64,000 nucleotides of DNA from Blasia pusilla (taxonomy: Eukaryota > Marchantiophyta > Marchantiopsida > Blasiales): NCBI GenBank assembly GCA_050084515.1, contig CM114275.1, positions 6,696,001 through 6,760,000 on the forward strand, written 5' to 3'. Below, piece after piece: positions 46,486 to 58,671 of this stretch; position 1 is the first letter of the stretch; every line of letters starts with the position of its first letter. Position numbers and translations under genes: made by a program. The notes under the pieces were generated by a model. That model was not told the origin of the DNA. It did not search any database and worked only from the letters and a program-made list of their open reading frames with translations.

Positions 46486-49400
46486 ACTCAAGATCTATTC
46501 TACTAGCTGTGACAGCTCAATGCAATCACTCTTTCTGGCAGTTCTGTGCAACCACTGCTGTAATTGGTGGGCATCCATGAACCAGTTTTATCTTCTTCAG
46601 GCCTTAACATTAACGAGCTAGCCATCTGGGCGCTCAAGACATGGGGCATTGATTCTGCTTGGTGAATACTACAATATTGCGTGGTTGGAGATATTGGTAT
46701 GTAGTCGTTGCAGGTCCTCTGTACATAATATTCAAATGTCGAATTATTTTCTGGACTTAGGAAAGTGTCCAGATGAATGGTAGATGTTCATGTTAGTAAT
46801 CATTTAAACTCTAGTTCTGGCTTCTCAATCCTGGGGTTAGGTGCAAGAACTCAAATTACTGTAGTGTTGACTTTTCTTCCTCAGATTTTTGTCTCTATTG
46901 AGGAGTGCAGTGTCCCTAGGAGAGATGGGGTTCCCGGAAGGTTTAGCCTCCAATTGTTCCGGGGTCTCTCTCATGCAATGACCAGGTCTATATCCTATTG
47001 AAAGGAAATGTGGTACATGTCAAGCTTCTCGTTAATTTAAAAGGAGAAGTTGGCCGGTTGGCTCTGCTGACCAGTCCTACAAGACGTAGTTAAGGAGTCT
47101 TATGTCTGGGTCTGATTATTGGTGAAGACCATAATTGATTTGATGGGTTCTCTTGGCTTACAGATGAGGCCCTAAACAGTAACATCGGATTTATATCTCA
47201 GTGATAAACATCCATCGGTTGGGAATTCTGATTACCATTTGCAGATTCAATTGTTGTGCAATCGGGTGATTCAATTCCCGACGGGTATAAGCAGTTGCTT
47301 GCATCAACGATAATTATAAACCGGACAGCATTTTAAGGTAGTCCCAATTTCACATCACAACTGAACGATCCGGATCACTCTAGAAGGAGCTCCCGGTGAA
47401 GCGTAGAGAATTGACGTTTATGCACGCTCGAAGCAGGGACTCTTTCAATCTTCCTAGAAGTGTGCTTGAAGGGCATATCAGGCGGATGCACTCTCAATCG
47501 TCCACCCATTCTTACAACAGGAAAATTGATAAAGGCAGCCTTTAGACAGGCCTGAAACTCACGAACTCAAGAAGAGAACTCGGTGGAAGCGGGTTTTCAA
47601 CCACACCCCCGAGTAAGGCCGGGATATGGGATCATACCACAGATGTACGTTGGAATACTGTCAAGGGAGCGGATTTGAATCCCTTGTTAGTGAAAGTATG
47701 AGGTACTGGCCTTAGTCTTTCGACGTCACTATCTAGAAAGTCCTCACAGATCCGGGATCTTTCACTTTGCATCTCGTACAGATAAGTCTGTCTCCAATTC
47801 CACGCCCGATGATTAGGCTGTGCAAGCGAAGCGAATCAAAGGTCCAATGAACGGCCTCGGAAAGCAATCGAACAAACTCACTCTTCCCGACGGCAGAACA
47901 CAAGCCAGTCTCATCGAGTGCCTCCGGATATTGGACCTGCCGTGAATATCGAAGTTATAAACCCGGTAGATCGTGAGAATTCGAAATACTTCTAGGGCAT
48001 GACACTATCTATATATGGAGTGCCGGGCGCTGCAGAATTGGAACACGCATCGTACAGAGACCATGGTCTGGAGAAGTCGTCATCGCATAACAACTCGAAT
48101 AGCCATCGGACAGCCATGCACCGGTGAATAAAGACATCTGCCCGAGGGAAATGTGTATCAAGTAACTCCAACAACTATCAGTGATGAGTTGTTGCGATGT
48201 TCTCGCAGAAGGTTTCCATTCGTCATGGCAAGGCGCCCCGAGTGTCCTTTCGGCACCAGACGCCGTGGTACGTGGAAGTCAATGTCTCAATGATGGATTG
48301 CCACGAAGGTGATTCCCATGCTCCATTTCCTCTTAAATATCTCGTCCGGGCTGGCACGGCTTTTGTTTTGTCGCATTTCGTATTGCTCAAAGTCCAGCCT
48401 AGCTCTTCTTTGGAGGGACGATACGTAGCATCCCGCCTCTCCACGTCAGTCCTCCATCCCTCAAAAGAAATAAATATTCAGAGCGACTACTCTCCTGCAG
48501 CCGCGCGCCCGCTACGGTGTTGTGCTCATTCCACTTCTCTCTTCATTTTCCAAGACGGGTTCAACGTGTTACTCATCCCCCTTACTCCCCTCCTGCTTGC
48601 GTTGTGGGATCAGAATGATTAGCGTCCACCTGGTTGGCCGTCGGGAAGGGATCGCTGACAGTCCGCTTCCTAGCGCTCAAATGCCATCACCGTCGCTGCG
48701 AGAAAAAAGGACCGACCGCCACCCCCACGCATGCTTCGTGTCATACGCTGTGGCTTTCACTCGCGGAGAACGTGGCTTCTTCATTCGCCGTAATAGTCGC
48801 GCCCGATTATGCTCTTGCCACAAGCTAACCTGAAACTGCCCACGCCATCCACGTTGGACTTCCACTGCGCCGTTGCCCGTATCTTTTCGTCGGATCGTTG
48901 ACAGTGTGTTTCTTCTCCTCGGACACGCGTAACTGTAACTTTTACCCCGCGACATTGCAGAGGCACGCGCTTCCATGTGCATGTCTACGTCATACTAGAC
49001 GAGAAAGTAGACGGGGCATGGTAACATATTCACGACACAAGTATCCTCCTCCTCGTCTGATCTGACCCCCCCATTCCTCTCGAGCCGAACGCTGAGAGAG
49101 TTGCAGTCGCAAGGAATGAGCAATCTGCTCTGCAATCCGCAACGACGCGCAACTTTCTTCCCGGAACTGCTCCCTCATCGTGTTGTTCAAACCAATCCTC
49201 ACACACTGAGAATCGAAATCGCAGACATGGGGTGCCAAAGACGGGCATTTACGGTCCGGATACAGTTTGATACCTCAAGATGGCTAAACGGATACCTTCC
49301 TTTTGGGATGTCACCGGGTTGCATGTCCAACTTGGGCTTCAGAATCTGCCAATATAAAAAATATATATAATGCAAATGGAAACCTCCTTTGAATGCACTC

Positions 49401-49829
49401 GAAACCGCGCGTCTACGCTTTCCGACTCTGATCTGTCTCTGCACTGCGAGCCCCATCTTGGTTGGCGGCTCTGCATATCCTGTGACTTACCTGTGTTCAG
49501 AACGTTTCCTTTGCGAACGTGGCCATCAGTTACGTCGCTTATCCTCCTCCTCCTCCTCCACTTCCACGAGATGCCTCCGGAATCCTTGTCATTTCTACCG
49601 CTGAATTCTACCATCACAAACGATGCGGGATCGACTGCGTCACACTCACCATAAGAGATTATCATCGCTGGATTCGCATCTCGAACCCGCATCAATCACT
49701 TCGGCTGAAACGAAATCCATCCTCCCCACGAGCATTGACTTCCGTTCTATGGAGCGTAAGAGTCAAACCAAAATACGAATCCACCTCCTCATGAGTCATG
49801 TAGAGAGAATCGGACTTGACCGGATGTGC
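46486..49829. other. Intergenic stretch, no gene recognised
   Basis: The first few hundred bases are the 3' end of the FAP2-like gene. From about 47200 to 49800 composition is even, with many short frames on both strands and no family motif. A short TATATATA lies near 49362. Confidence 0.4.
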
Positions 49830-51659
49830 AACGGTTGCCTTAGGTTTGAGGGCTTGTCTAGATGTACATCCTGAGTGGTTGGTTCTCCAAGTGGACGTGG
49901 AGAACGCCTTCAACTCAGTATCTCGGACTATATATTCACAGAGTTGAGGGACGCGGGTGGCCCCATGGCGAGCCTCATTCCCTTTGTGTAGGCTTTCGAT
50001 GGGGCCCCTTCGGCCCTCTATTTCCACCATGGTCGATTCGAGGAGGAGGTCACGGTCTTGGAGTCTGCTACCGAGACTCGTCAGGGTGACCCTCTGGGTG
50101 ACGCGTTGTTTGATGTGGCTCATTACCGAGCGGTTCTTTCTATGGTGGAGGCTTTCCCGGGTTGCATGTTCCCTTTGCTGGCAGATGATACTCATATTGT
50201 TGGTCCTGGAGATCTGGTTGTCCCTGCATTCGAGCACTTTTCAGCACAGTTGGCACGTGTCAGCCTGGCGGTGAAGGGGGAAAGTGCAAGGCTTGGTCTC
50301 CATCAGGCCTACGTGATGATCTAAATTTACCCGACGGCTTTTTGCGACCTGTCGGAGGGCTTCGAGTCTTGGGAGTCCCGCTCGGGAGCCAGGACTTTGT
50401 ATCGAGTTTCGTGGCAGCGGCTCTTACCGAGCATCTTCTCCACGTTGATGATCTTACGAGGATTGGTGACCCTCAAGTCGCCTTTGGCATTCTCTCTTCT
50501 TGTTTTGCTCGTAGACCTGGTTACCTCACTAGAACGGTCGGACATCTAGTCACCTTTCTTCCCTATATAGATCCTTTGATAGGAAGCTCATGCAGGTGTT
50601 TGGGGATCTTCTAGGACCCGGCTCCTTAGAGTGCCCCATGGGGGAGTTAGCTTGTAGACAGGCCTCTTGGCCGATTTCTTTTGGTGGAGTAGGTCTTCTC
50701 TCGACCGAGTTAGTGGCGCCCTCCGCTTTTTTAGGGAGTTGGGCCACAGTGGCACCCCTCCTTTGCTCCCGATTTTTGGTTAGAGATAGACCGCTCCTTC
50801 TACACTACGTCTCCCAGGTTGAGGATGGCTCTTTCCCACTTCAGTCTTCACTCACAACTTGTAGAGATTCCCTTCGAGTTGAGGCCAGAGCCGTTCTCCC
50901 CACTTTCTCCTCCTTAGTTACCTCCGGTCAGTCTAGGCTCCAATCTTCCTTGATGGAAGCCCACTTTGAGGCAGTTTTTAGAGGCACTATGTCTGACACG
51001 AATATCCCCATGGAGGTTAGGGCCCGTATTCGCTCTTCCTCCGGAAAGGGGGCAGGCTCATGGGTAGGGGCGCCCCTTCTCCAGCTTTCCGATCGCACCA
51101 CTTACCTATACCCACGCGATGCGGTTCGCTTGGGCCTCCCCCAACCGTCGGTGGTTGGTTCGACACACTGCGAGTGTCGCCGGAGCCTGGATCCACTTGG
51201 TGTGCATTTGGCACGCTGTCCAGTTGGGGGTGAGAGGATAGCCACTCACGATGCAGTGCGAGATATCATGTTCAGTATTGCTCGGGAGAGTGGCTTCCAT
51301 GTGCAGAGAGAGAGGCACTACTCCATGCGGGATTCCCTTATTCGTGCTGATCTTTACATGACACGAGAGGCTGAGGTGGTGGTGGCGGACGTGATAGTCA
51401 CAAATCCTACGCGGGAGGCAGTGCGAGCCCAAGTGGTGGCCCAAGGGCGAATGCTACAAGGAGCGGCGGCGGCGAAGAAGACACATATCTATAGTCGACT
51501 TCACGAGGGACACATCTTCATCCCCCTGGCCATAGAGATGTATGGGGCTATGGGGGAGAGGTTCAACTCGTTCCTTACGGACTGTGCCCATCATCTCCAC
51601 TCGAGAAATGGGTTGTCCTTAACTACTACAATTCTCCATTGTAGACAGCGGGTCTCTAT

Positions 51660-52661
51660 TGTCGCGCCCCTACTCTCCTTGAACGTCAATCTTTAGTGTT
51701 GCGGAAGCGTACATCCAGTAGGTCACGAACTCATCGCCGATCTGCACCCAAACACGCACTCTTGTTAGTCGGGTCTGGGCCAACTAGGGTTCCAACCCAT
51801 CGAGTCCTCAACTCGACGTCTCATCAAGCTCAACCTTCCTTAGTTCCTAGTTTCCAAAACATGGCAAGTCCTTCAAGACTTGGAACAGACTTCCTGGTTA
51901 GTCCAGGGATCTGAAACGGCACTTGCGCGCCTAGCGATCCCAACTGTTCAACGATCCTCGGGTGAGTTCCGAACCGAGACCCAAGTAATTTAGTCGCGGG
52001 GTGAAATCCAAGAGGGATGTCAAAATCGCCTCAATGGACTTGGTGCAGGTTTTCCAACCCAACTCCCAAACTCGCGTTCCGTTCCATGCCCTTGAGCCGC
52101 CCCGCGGCGCCCAAAGTGGGGTTTGGGTTCCAAGCACTCTCGGAGACCTTCCCCCTTACTAGTACTTCTGGGGTTCTCCAATAACCCCTCCCCTTTGGGA
52201 AAAGAGGGTCGGGCCCTTCATTGTGGCCCTCAACCCGACTCCACTTACAATCGTTTTCGGGTTGTTTCTTAGCCACTGCTTATGCGTTTGCAGCGATCTT
52301 TCGTGCGTTTGGACCGGCTCTCCATAAGCTTTCCAACGCATCCTTATTTGTTCCAAACGCATCTTGGCACTAAAAGTTATGGCCATAAATACAATCGGAA
52401 ACTCTCAAACGCTAGTGGCGTTCCAAATCCGGATCTTTCCTTTGGCAACCCACTTGCTAGACTCGACTTCTTTAAAGTCTCATTCCGCGTTTGGTCCAGG
52501 TTTCTCGGTCGCGACCATAACATCTGAAACGCGACTCCTCGCTCGCGTCTCGTCTCTTGTCTCCTCTTTGAGACTACTCCAACGGGCAAACCATCTTAGG
52601 GTGAGCCCGCTAATGTTCCGATGTTTCGCTTGGCACTTGTTTGGTCATGAGGGTCGCGACA
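51660..52661 (-). mobile_element. Solo LTR of the Ty3 family
   Basis: It is the reverse complement of the LTR at 603 (TGTCGCGCCCC at the left, GGTCGCGACA at the right), 1002 bases long, with no internal region. TCTAT flanks it on both sides (51655-51659 and 52662-52666), the 5-base duplication expected of Ty3 integration. Recombination between two LTRs of a full element is the usual origin of such a copy. Confidence 0.95.
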
Positions 52662-52810
52662 TCTATAACGTTGCAGCGTGCCCAGGCTAATGGGCTTTTG
52701 CGGTGGGCTCAGGCTGTGGAAGACGCCGGCGCTAGAGGCCCACTTAGTAGTAGTCATAGTTCTCTTGTTGCTGCTGATATTGTCTCTGCTGTTGGTGAGT
52801 TTCGTCGTTA

Positions 52811-52895
52811 GGGGGGGAATGCCCCCCTTCTTCCTTTTCTGGTCTTGTTGTGGCATTCAGGTTTTTTAAGCCTTACCTCCGATGGATTTTCCATC
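52811..52895 (+). other. LINE 3' untranslated hairpins, copy D
   Basis: Just after the stop codon lies a G-run/C-run hairpin (52812-52827, loop AATG). Further on is GATGGATTTTCCATC (52881-52895), a five-base stem. The middle hairpin seen in the other copies is not recognisable here. Confidence 0.75.
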
Positions 52896-52915
52896 ACTCG
52901 TTTTTATCGAAGTGC

Positions 52916-55900
52916 ATCTTTATTCTTCCTTGACTGAACCCCCGGATCTGGAACCCGGGTCAGATTGGCGACAGCTTCATAACAGGCTTACGTCGAGGTG
53001 GCGTCAAATCCCGATCAAGTCCGGTTGGCGCAATTATGAAGCAATACTTCGACTGTGCGCTGCAAGAGAATCTCCCCCGGCGACGGAGGACGTACGGAAC
53101 CAGCCCCGAGCGTCCAGCCAGCTATGAGTCCAGTCCAGGCCGCCAGGGCCTCCTCCCGAGCCAGCATCCACGGGAAAAGGCGGTATCCGAGCCTCCAGGC
53201 GTCCAGGACAAGAGAGTCCTTGCTTCGGCTTTGAACGGTGGGGGGTCAACTCAATAACGCCATCGCGGATCTGTACCTACAAAATTGAGTGGCTTTGGAA
53301 ATTGGAATCATAGATTCAGCTCTCCCGATCGTAGGCCTCCAAGTTGAAGTTGAGCTAGCCTAGCCGCACAACTTGAGTGCGCTTTACGGGTTGTGTGGAA
53401 CTAGGACGGGAACCGCGGCCGCCAATCAGATGGAGCCAAGTGAGATTGTGGAGATTTACAGCGAGGCACCTTTTGGGGTTGCTCGAGTTCTTTCTCACTG
53501 TAATGGATTGTCCTCGCTTACATGGACCAATCAAACGCTATCTCGTGAGTAGATCGTTCCGAGGTGAACTCAATCGAGATCCGACACGCCCGACTGGCCC
53601 ACCGGCCCGCGATCAGGTGGAGTCGATCGGCAGGTTCGGCAGGTACCGAGGGAAGGACAGTGGACTGCTCCATCCGAATGTTCCAGTTTTTACCGAGTCA
53701 CTGGAATGTACCTTCAGCCTTAACCTTTAGAGGAGATTTTGGTAGCCGACGGAAGTCCTCTAATTGCCCCCGAACCGCGGCTAATTTTTTTCCCGCTTAA
53801 ACCTTCACCTTTATAAGCAGATTTTTGTTTGAAACAAACGGAAATCCTCTCATTTTCCCCATCCACCGCATTGTTCTCTTTCTTCCTTCCTTCCTTCAAT
53901 TATATTCACGGGTACTTTAGCACCATAGCACGCAAGTCGACTCAGCCGGTGGCCGGTTGGATGCATCGGAGTGACGAAAACAACGTGATATACATAGAAA
54001 TGTATAAATTTTTTTTACTAGAGACGTGACAACTAGAGGCGGTCTATCGCAACGCAGTTTTGGGGGCGAAGCAGTGATGGTATTGATGTGGACCGCAGAG
54101 AAGAAGGCAAGCGGCGCGAGAGTACGGGAGGGATGGGATGGTTCGGCGAATCCCAAGATAGCGAGGGGGGCGGGGCGGGGTTGGATTGGGTGGGGCGCGG
54201 GGGGAGGAATGGGGTGGAGTCTGTTTGTGTGGACGGCACTGTAGGTAAGGTGATTGCAAGTGGAAAGGAGCGTCCCGAGGTGCAGATAGGTGTCATAAAG
54301 AGGAAATCAATCAATCAAATGGCGGGACGGGTGAAGAGACTGTTGGCAACGATGAGGCGATCCGATTTTATCTGTGCCACTGACGCCTGAGAAAGAAAGG
54401 TACGCGAGCTTATCTCCCTTCGTTTCTCCACTTAGGTTTGAGAGCGGAGAATTGCATCGGGATTGGACGGAATTGAGCGGGAGTGACATCACACAGATTC
54501 GCAAGTTGTTACGCTTTTTCTGCCCTGCCTCTGTTTGACCCCTTTTACCATGTGGATGTCCTCAGTGTGAATAAAGCGGTAAAGGTCCCGGTCCCTATCT
54601 GCAGCCGGGGAACGAACATCTACTCGGGTTGCGAAGTGTCTCGGAACTACAATGTCTGTACAGTACAGCGCAGGGCCGAGGACCGGAGCAGCGGCAGCAG
54701 CAGCATAGCGGCCGATGCACTTCGTCCAGGTGGAATGTCCTTATTTTGGTCCAGCGCAGAGCGCGCGCCACCTTAGACGCTCAGGTTATCGAGGTCGCCG
54801 GTCTATACCATTGTTCTTCGCAATGTCGGTCGAGCCCGGAGTTTAGGATGCGCTTACTGAGGACGTTGAACACTGCGCACATCTCGAATGGCGAGTGCGA
54901 CTTTTTATCGTTGAGTCTAAGGTTGATACCAAATTGCTTGGGCTCTCTACCTCGTGAAGGCCTCTTTGCCATGAGCCGCTGAGATGCTTCGAATTCATGG
55001 GGAGTCATGGTGTTTTTATTTGCAGTCGATTGTTTCGTTGATGATTGGATTACTCGATCACCTTAGTCCGGGCTCAGGAAAGCTGTACACTCTAGGGTTC
55101 CTCCTTGTCGGACGCCTTTACTAGAAGGAGGATTGCGTGGACTCAGCACGAGGAAGTTAACTAGCGTTGTTCCAGAGTCGATTGTAGCTAGCAGTGATGT
55201 GGATTCCCACCGATGTATGGCGTGAACGACACGTAGCGCGATAAGTTGGACCTGTGCCTGTGAGGTCTTTGTTTGAAGTCACATCTACAGAGTGCATGGT
55301 CGAATGACCGATATTTCGGTCCACGAAGGGCCCGTTGGAGCCCTTAGGAAGAAGAACTAGAAAATAGAATAGTCGGAATGTTAATTAATTGAATGCAGCC
55401 ATTGTCTTCGATACGCAGATTGAGCGGCTACCTTTTCAGGGAGCGGGATTCGTACGCCAACCACCGGTCATTCCTGGAAAACCAATGTAGGAGTTACCCT
55501 GGATTCAACCTTCTTAACGTCTTACGTGGGCAGGAGGACCATCGAGCGTGCGGATAGTGAAGGCAGGGTAACTTGCTGGTTAGGTGCATCGGGTTTGCGA
55601 GACCTTTTTCGTAATCGTCGTGGAGCACGCTCCAGTTTTCCGTGGTGGGCTAAGGTACTAGGGACTCATGAATTGGTGTAACTCTGGCTGGATCTAGAAG
55701 GTCGAGAACGCAGAAATGTGGAGATGACCTGAGCCGTACAACCAGCGCCAGTGCGTTGTAAAGCGATCCTCGAATCCTTCCGCGAGATGGCTTCTAGCTA
55801 TTGATCATATGCCATGTCGAAGAAGGCTGGAGTTCGACATCAAGGGACTCACACTTTCATTCGATTCTCGTTGTAAGTCTCTGTCTCGCACTTGTGCGTA

Positions 55901-57300
55901 CCGAACTCTTTGTATGTCGCTCACCCACTCTTCCTTCACGAGGAGCATGGTGTGCACTCGAGAGAAAGATTGCTCGCAACAGCATTTATTACAGCCAAAA
56001 AACCGTCTCTATCAACAGTTGACAGACACTGTTGTGTGCACCATTTTCGATATCTTTCTCACTGACGACCGGGAATCACACCTTTGAATACGAACATGAA
56101 GGCTTGCAATACGGCTCAAATGGTTCTCTACACCCAAGGACGGATAGTTTCAGGCCGGAAATCGAATTGCATAGAGTGAATTAATCCTTTTGCTGCGATT
56201 TCAGACTACCATATGCACGCTAATCGCACACGTTATGTATGGGTTTGCATTCCTTTACGGATCCTTGCCCTGCGAGGCACCTGAACTGCAATAGGATTGT
56301 AGAAACACAGAAACTTTGAGATAGGAGATGGGTCGTAGAATTCACACCTCACGTGTTGGAAACCTATTAGCCTCTCGGAGTGCACATCGTTTGAGTAAGG
56401 GGAGGAACTACATGGGACGATTTTATGAACCCTGAGATAGAAACAAGTTATCGTTCGCTTGAATATAATTGTAGGATTTCCTGTCCATATTCTGTAAGAT
56501 GCATCACCAATCATGATCCCAACCTATAGAGTTTCATTGCTACTTGCCTGCAGAACCCAATAGCACAGAGATTGGTTCCTCCCATCGGAGAATATCATTA
56601 ACTTTTTTTCTCTTGGTTGACAGGGCCTCAAATCCTGGTCGTATTCAGGTCACTGCGGCAACCCTTTTGGAGATCTTAGAGTCATGTCTGACAGGGATGT
56701 ATGGAGTAATTGGCGGAGCAGTTGTTCACGATCTTGTCTATTTTGAAGAAGAGAGCTCTTCCGCCACCATTCGTTGCAGGCAAAGGTTCGCACCGCTCTC
56801 CTCATTTGCGATGCTGTCACTGTGTCATATTCACTAGGGTCTTGCTTGACGGGGATGTGACGTACATACTAGCGTTGGCCTGGCCAGGTGTGAACGAAAG
56901 TAGACAATGTATCAAACGTTCCCTTCTTATTTCTTGTAGGAATGCCCCTTTATGATTTCCATTTAGTGAGAACTCTCTTTTGTGATGCGTATGGTTAGCA
57001 ACAAATTTTGATTCTGTACAGGGATGAGGCGCGAATATGGGCAGCTACAGCTTTCATGACCTCCTACAGGGGTTGCTTATGTCATCTTCAAGTGCTTGAA
57101 TCATCCCCGACTCTAATGTTACCCTCCAATTTGCCCAAGGAACTTCGAGACATACAGTGACAGATTGCGAGGACTGTAGGCGATAATTTGAGCAGATTAC
57201 TAGTTACAGACAAGGGTTTACTGATGGAGCAAATCAGAGCATGTTAGGCGGGCTGGTCGTATGCAATACCATGAAAGAATGGTGAACCTCTGAAAAAGCT
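52916..57300. other. Intergenic stretch upstream of the BTB gene
   Basis: About 4.4 kb with short frames only. A strongly G-rich track (GGGGCGGGGCGGGG near 54168 and more G-runs to 54215) could form a G-quadruplex on the plus strand. No coding motif or RNA gene is recognised. 5' exons of the BTB gene could lie in its last part. Confidence 0.4.
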
Positions 57301-58671
57301 ATGGCCGAACAAGACACCAAGGAGGAGAGCAATACAGAGTCATTAGTCCACTTTGTTGGAAAACTTGGAGATCGCCCCACCAGCGACGTGATTGTGAGAT
57401 TGAGAACTTTTGATGGAAAAGATGATTGGCATTACTGCCACACCGAGGTTCTATGCAAGCATAGCAAGTATTTTGCTGCCCGCTTGTCTGATGACTGGCC
57501 AACCTATCACCTTCTTGACTCTCGAAACTGCATTGAGGTTCATTGTGCAGAGAGCGACATTGATCATCATGTCACCCTTTTGAGGCTTTTCTATGCAAAA
57601 GATGAAGTGGTTGCGGATATGTGGTATAATGTGAAAAACGCTCTTGGTATACTGAAAGTTGCCAAAAGCCTTGGGTGTGACAATATTGTAGCCAAGTGTA
57701 TGCAATATTTGGAGGCTGTTCCTTGGGAAGAAAACGAAGAAGAAGAGATTTTGAAAACACTCCCAACGCTGGGATCATGTATGATTCCTGTTTTGGCTAG
57801 GATTCAGCCTGTTGACTCGGATGCTGTCAGAAATGTGTTCATTTCTGCCATCCGCGTGGCCACTTTGCCAGAAAGTAAATCAATTGATGCACTTGAAAGT
57901 TTTCCAAGTGAGCTGAAGGCAGCTGCTCAAGAGCAAGTTGAATATATGCTGGTTGAGGATGAGGACGCACCTCTACTTGTTGCTGATGATTTGGTGAAGT
58001 TGGAGCTTAAAAGGTGTTTTTCAGAACTTTTCGAGGGATTCAGAACGGAGTTGGCTGCACTTCTTCCACAAGTTGGTAAGGAATTGGCAGTGACAGATGA
58101 ATTTGTTCTTGAAAAGCTATCAGATCTTGGTTGGGCTTCACGTGTCCTTCCCAGGGTTGGCTTGCTGCATGAAATGGTCGTCCGATGGGTCGAGACATCT
58201 GAGTACATTCTGAAGGTGTTCAGCGATGTGAGATCGAAGGACACCTTTTGGGATACTAAGTTCAAAGCGGTGGATCTTACATCCAAGGTGTTGGAGGCCG
58301 TGGGTTATGGTAATGTCATTCTTCCAGCAGAGCAGCGAACACTCTTAGTGAAGCTCTGGCTTCCTTACATCCGGGAGGTCAAACCTCATTTCGATGCTAA
58401 TTTCATGGCAGGCAAGATGTCACAGCGTATGGATGGAGACCTCTCTCAAACCATAGAGTTGGCTTTAGTTTCTCTCATATTGTCTTTACCCTCCTCTGAT
58501 CAAGCAGAAATCTTAGCAGATTGGTTGAAAACTGAGCAAGCTCGATACCCGGATCTCACAGAAGCCTTTGAAGTTTGGTGTTTTCGGAGTAAATCAGCAA
58601 AGAGGCGGTTTAATTCTGAGATCTCAGGTGCGGAAACTACTCCCATTAGAAACAGTGGTGTTGCAATGTAG
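57301..58671 (+). CDS. BTB/POZ domain protein, plant At1g63850 type
   Basis: An intact single-exon frame of 456 residues. The BTB/POZ domain occupies about residues 27-130: TSDVIVRLRTFDGKDDW, then CHTEVLCKHSKYFAARLSD, LLDSRNCIEVHC and VKNALGILKVAKSLGC. It is followed by LEAVPWEENEEEE and a helical C-terminal region with EYMLVEDEDAPLL, a plant-specific arrangement. BTB domains dimerise and often act as substrate adaptors for CUL3 ubiquitin ligases; for this subfamily the partner is not established. The start is the first ATG in the frame, in good context (AGCTATGGCC), and gives a length typical of the family. The stop is TAG at 58669. No introns are needed. Confidence 0.93.
   Translation: MAEQDTKEESNTESLVHFVGKLGDRPTSDVIVRLRTFDGKDDWHYCHTEVLCKHSKYFAARLSDDWPTYHLLDSRNCIEVHCAESDIDHHVTLLRLFYAKDEVVADMWYNVKNALGILKVAKSLGCDNIVAKCMQYLEAVPWEENEEEEILKTLPTLGSCMIPVLARIQPVDSDAVRNVFISAIRVATLPESKSIDALESFPSELKAAAQEQVEYMLVEDEDAPLLVADDLVKLELKRCFSELFEGFRTELAALLPQVGKELAVTDEFVLEKLSDLGWASRVLPRVGLLHEMVVRWVETSEYILKVFSDVRSKDTFWDTKFKAVDLTSKVLEAVGYGNVILPAEQRTLLVKLWLPYIREVKPHFDANFMAGKMSQRMDGDLSQTIELALVSLILSLPSSDQAEILADWLKTEQARYPDLTEAFEVWCFRSKSAKRRFNSEISGAETTPIRNSGVAM

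Larger units (their letters stand above)
49830..52915 (+). pseudogene. LINE with C-terminal endonuclease (copy D), split by a solo LTR
   Basis: Reverse transcriptase motifs are clear: QVDVENAFNSVSR at about 49888 (motif A), ATETRQGDPLGDALF near 50067 (motif B), and LADDTHIVG near 50178 (motif C, catalytic ADD). A thumb region follows at 50342-50610. The C-terminal frame (50590-51659) has a CCHC-like knuckle, HCECRRSLDPLGVHLARC, then HDAVRD and RADLYMTREAEVVVADV, which resembles the PD-(D/E)XK signature of restriction-like LINE endonucleases. Such enzymes nick the target and prime copying there. Frame changes near 49940 and stops at 49989 and 50322 show it is dead. The LTR at 51660-52661 interrupts the C-terminus; coding resumes at 52667 and stops near 52810. 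Confidence 0.88.
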
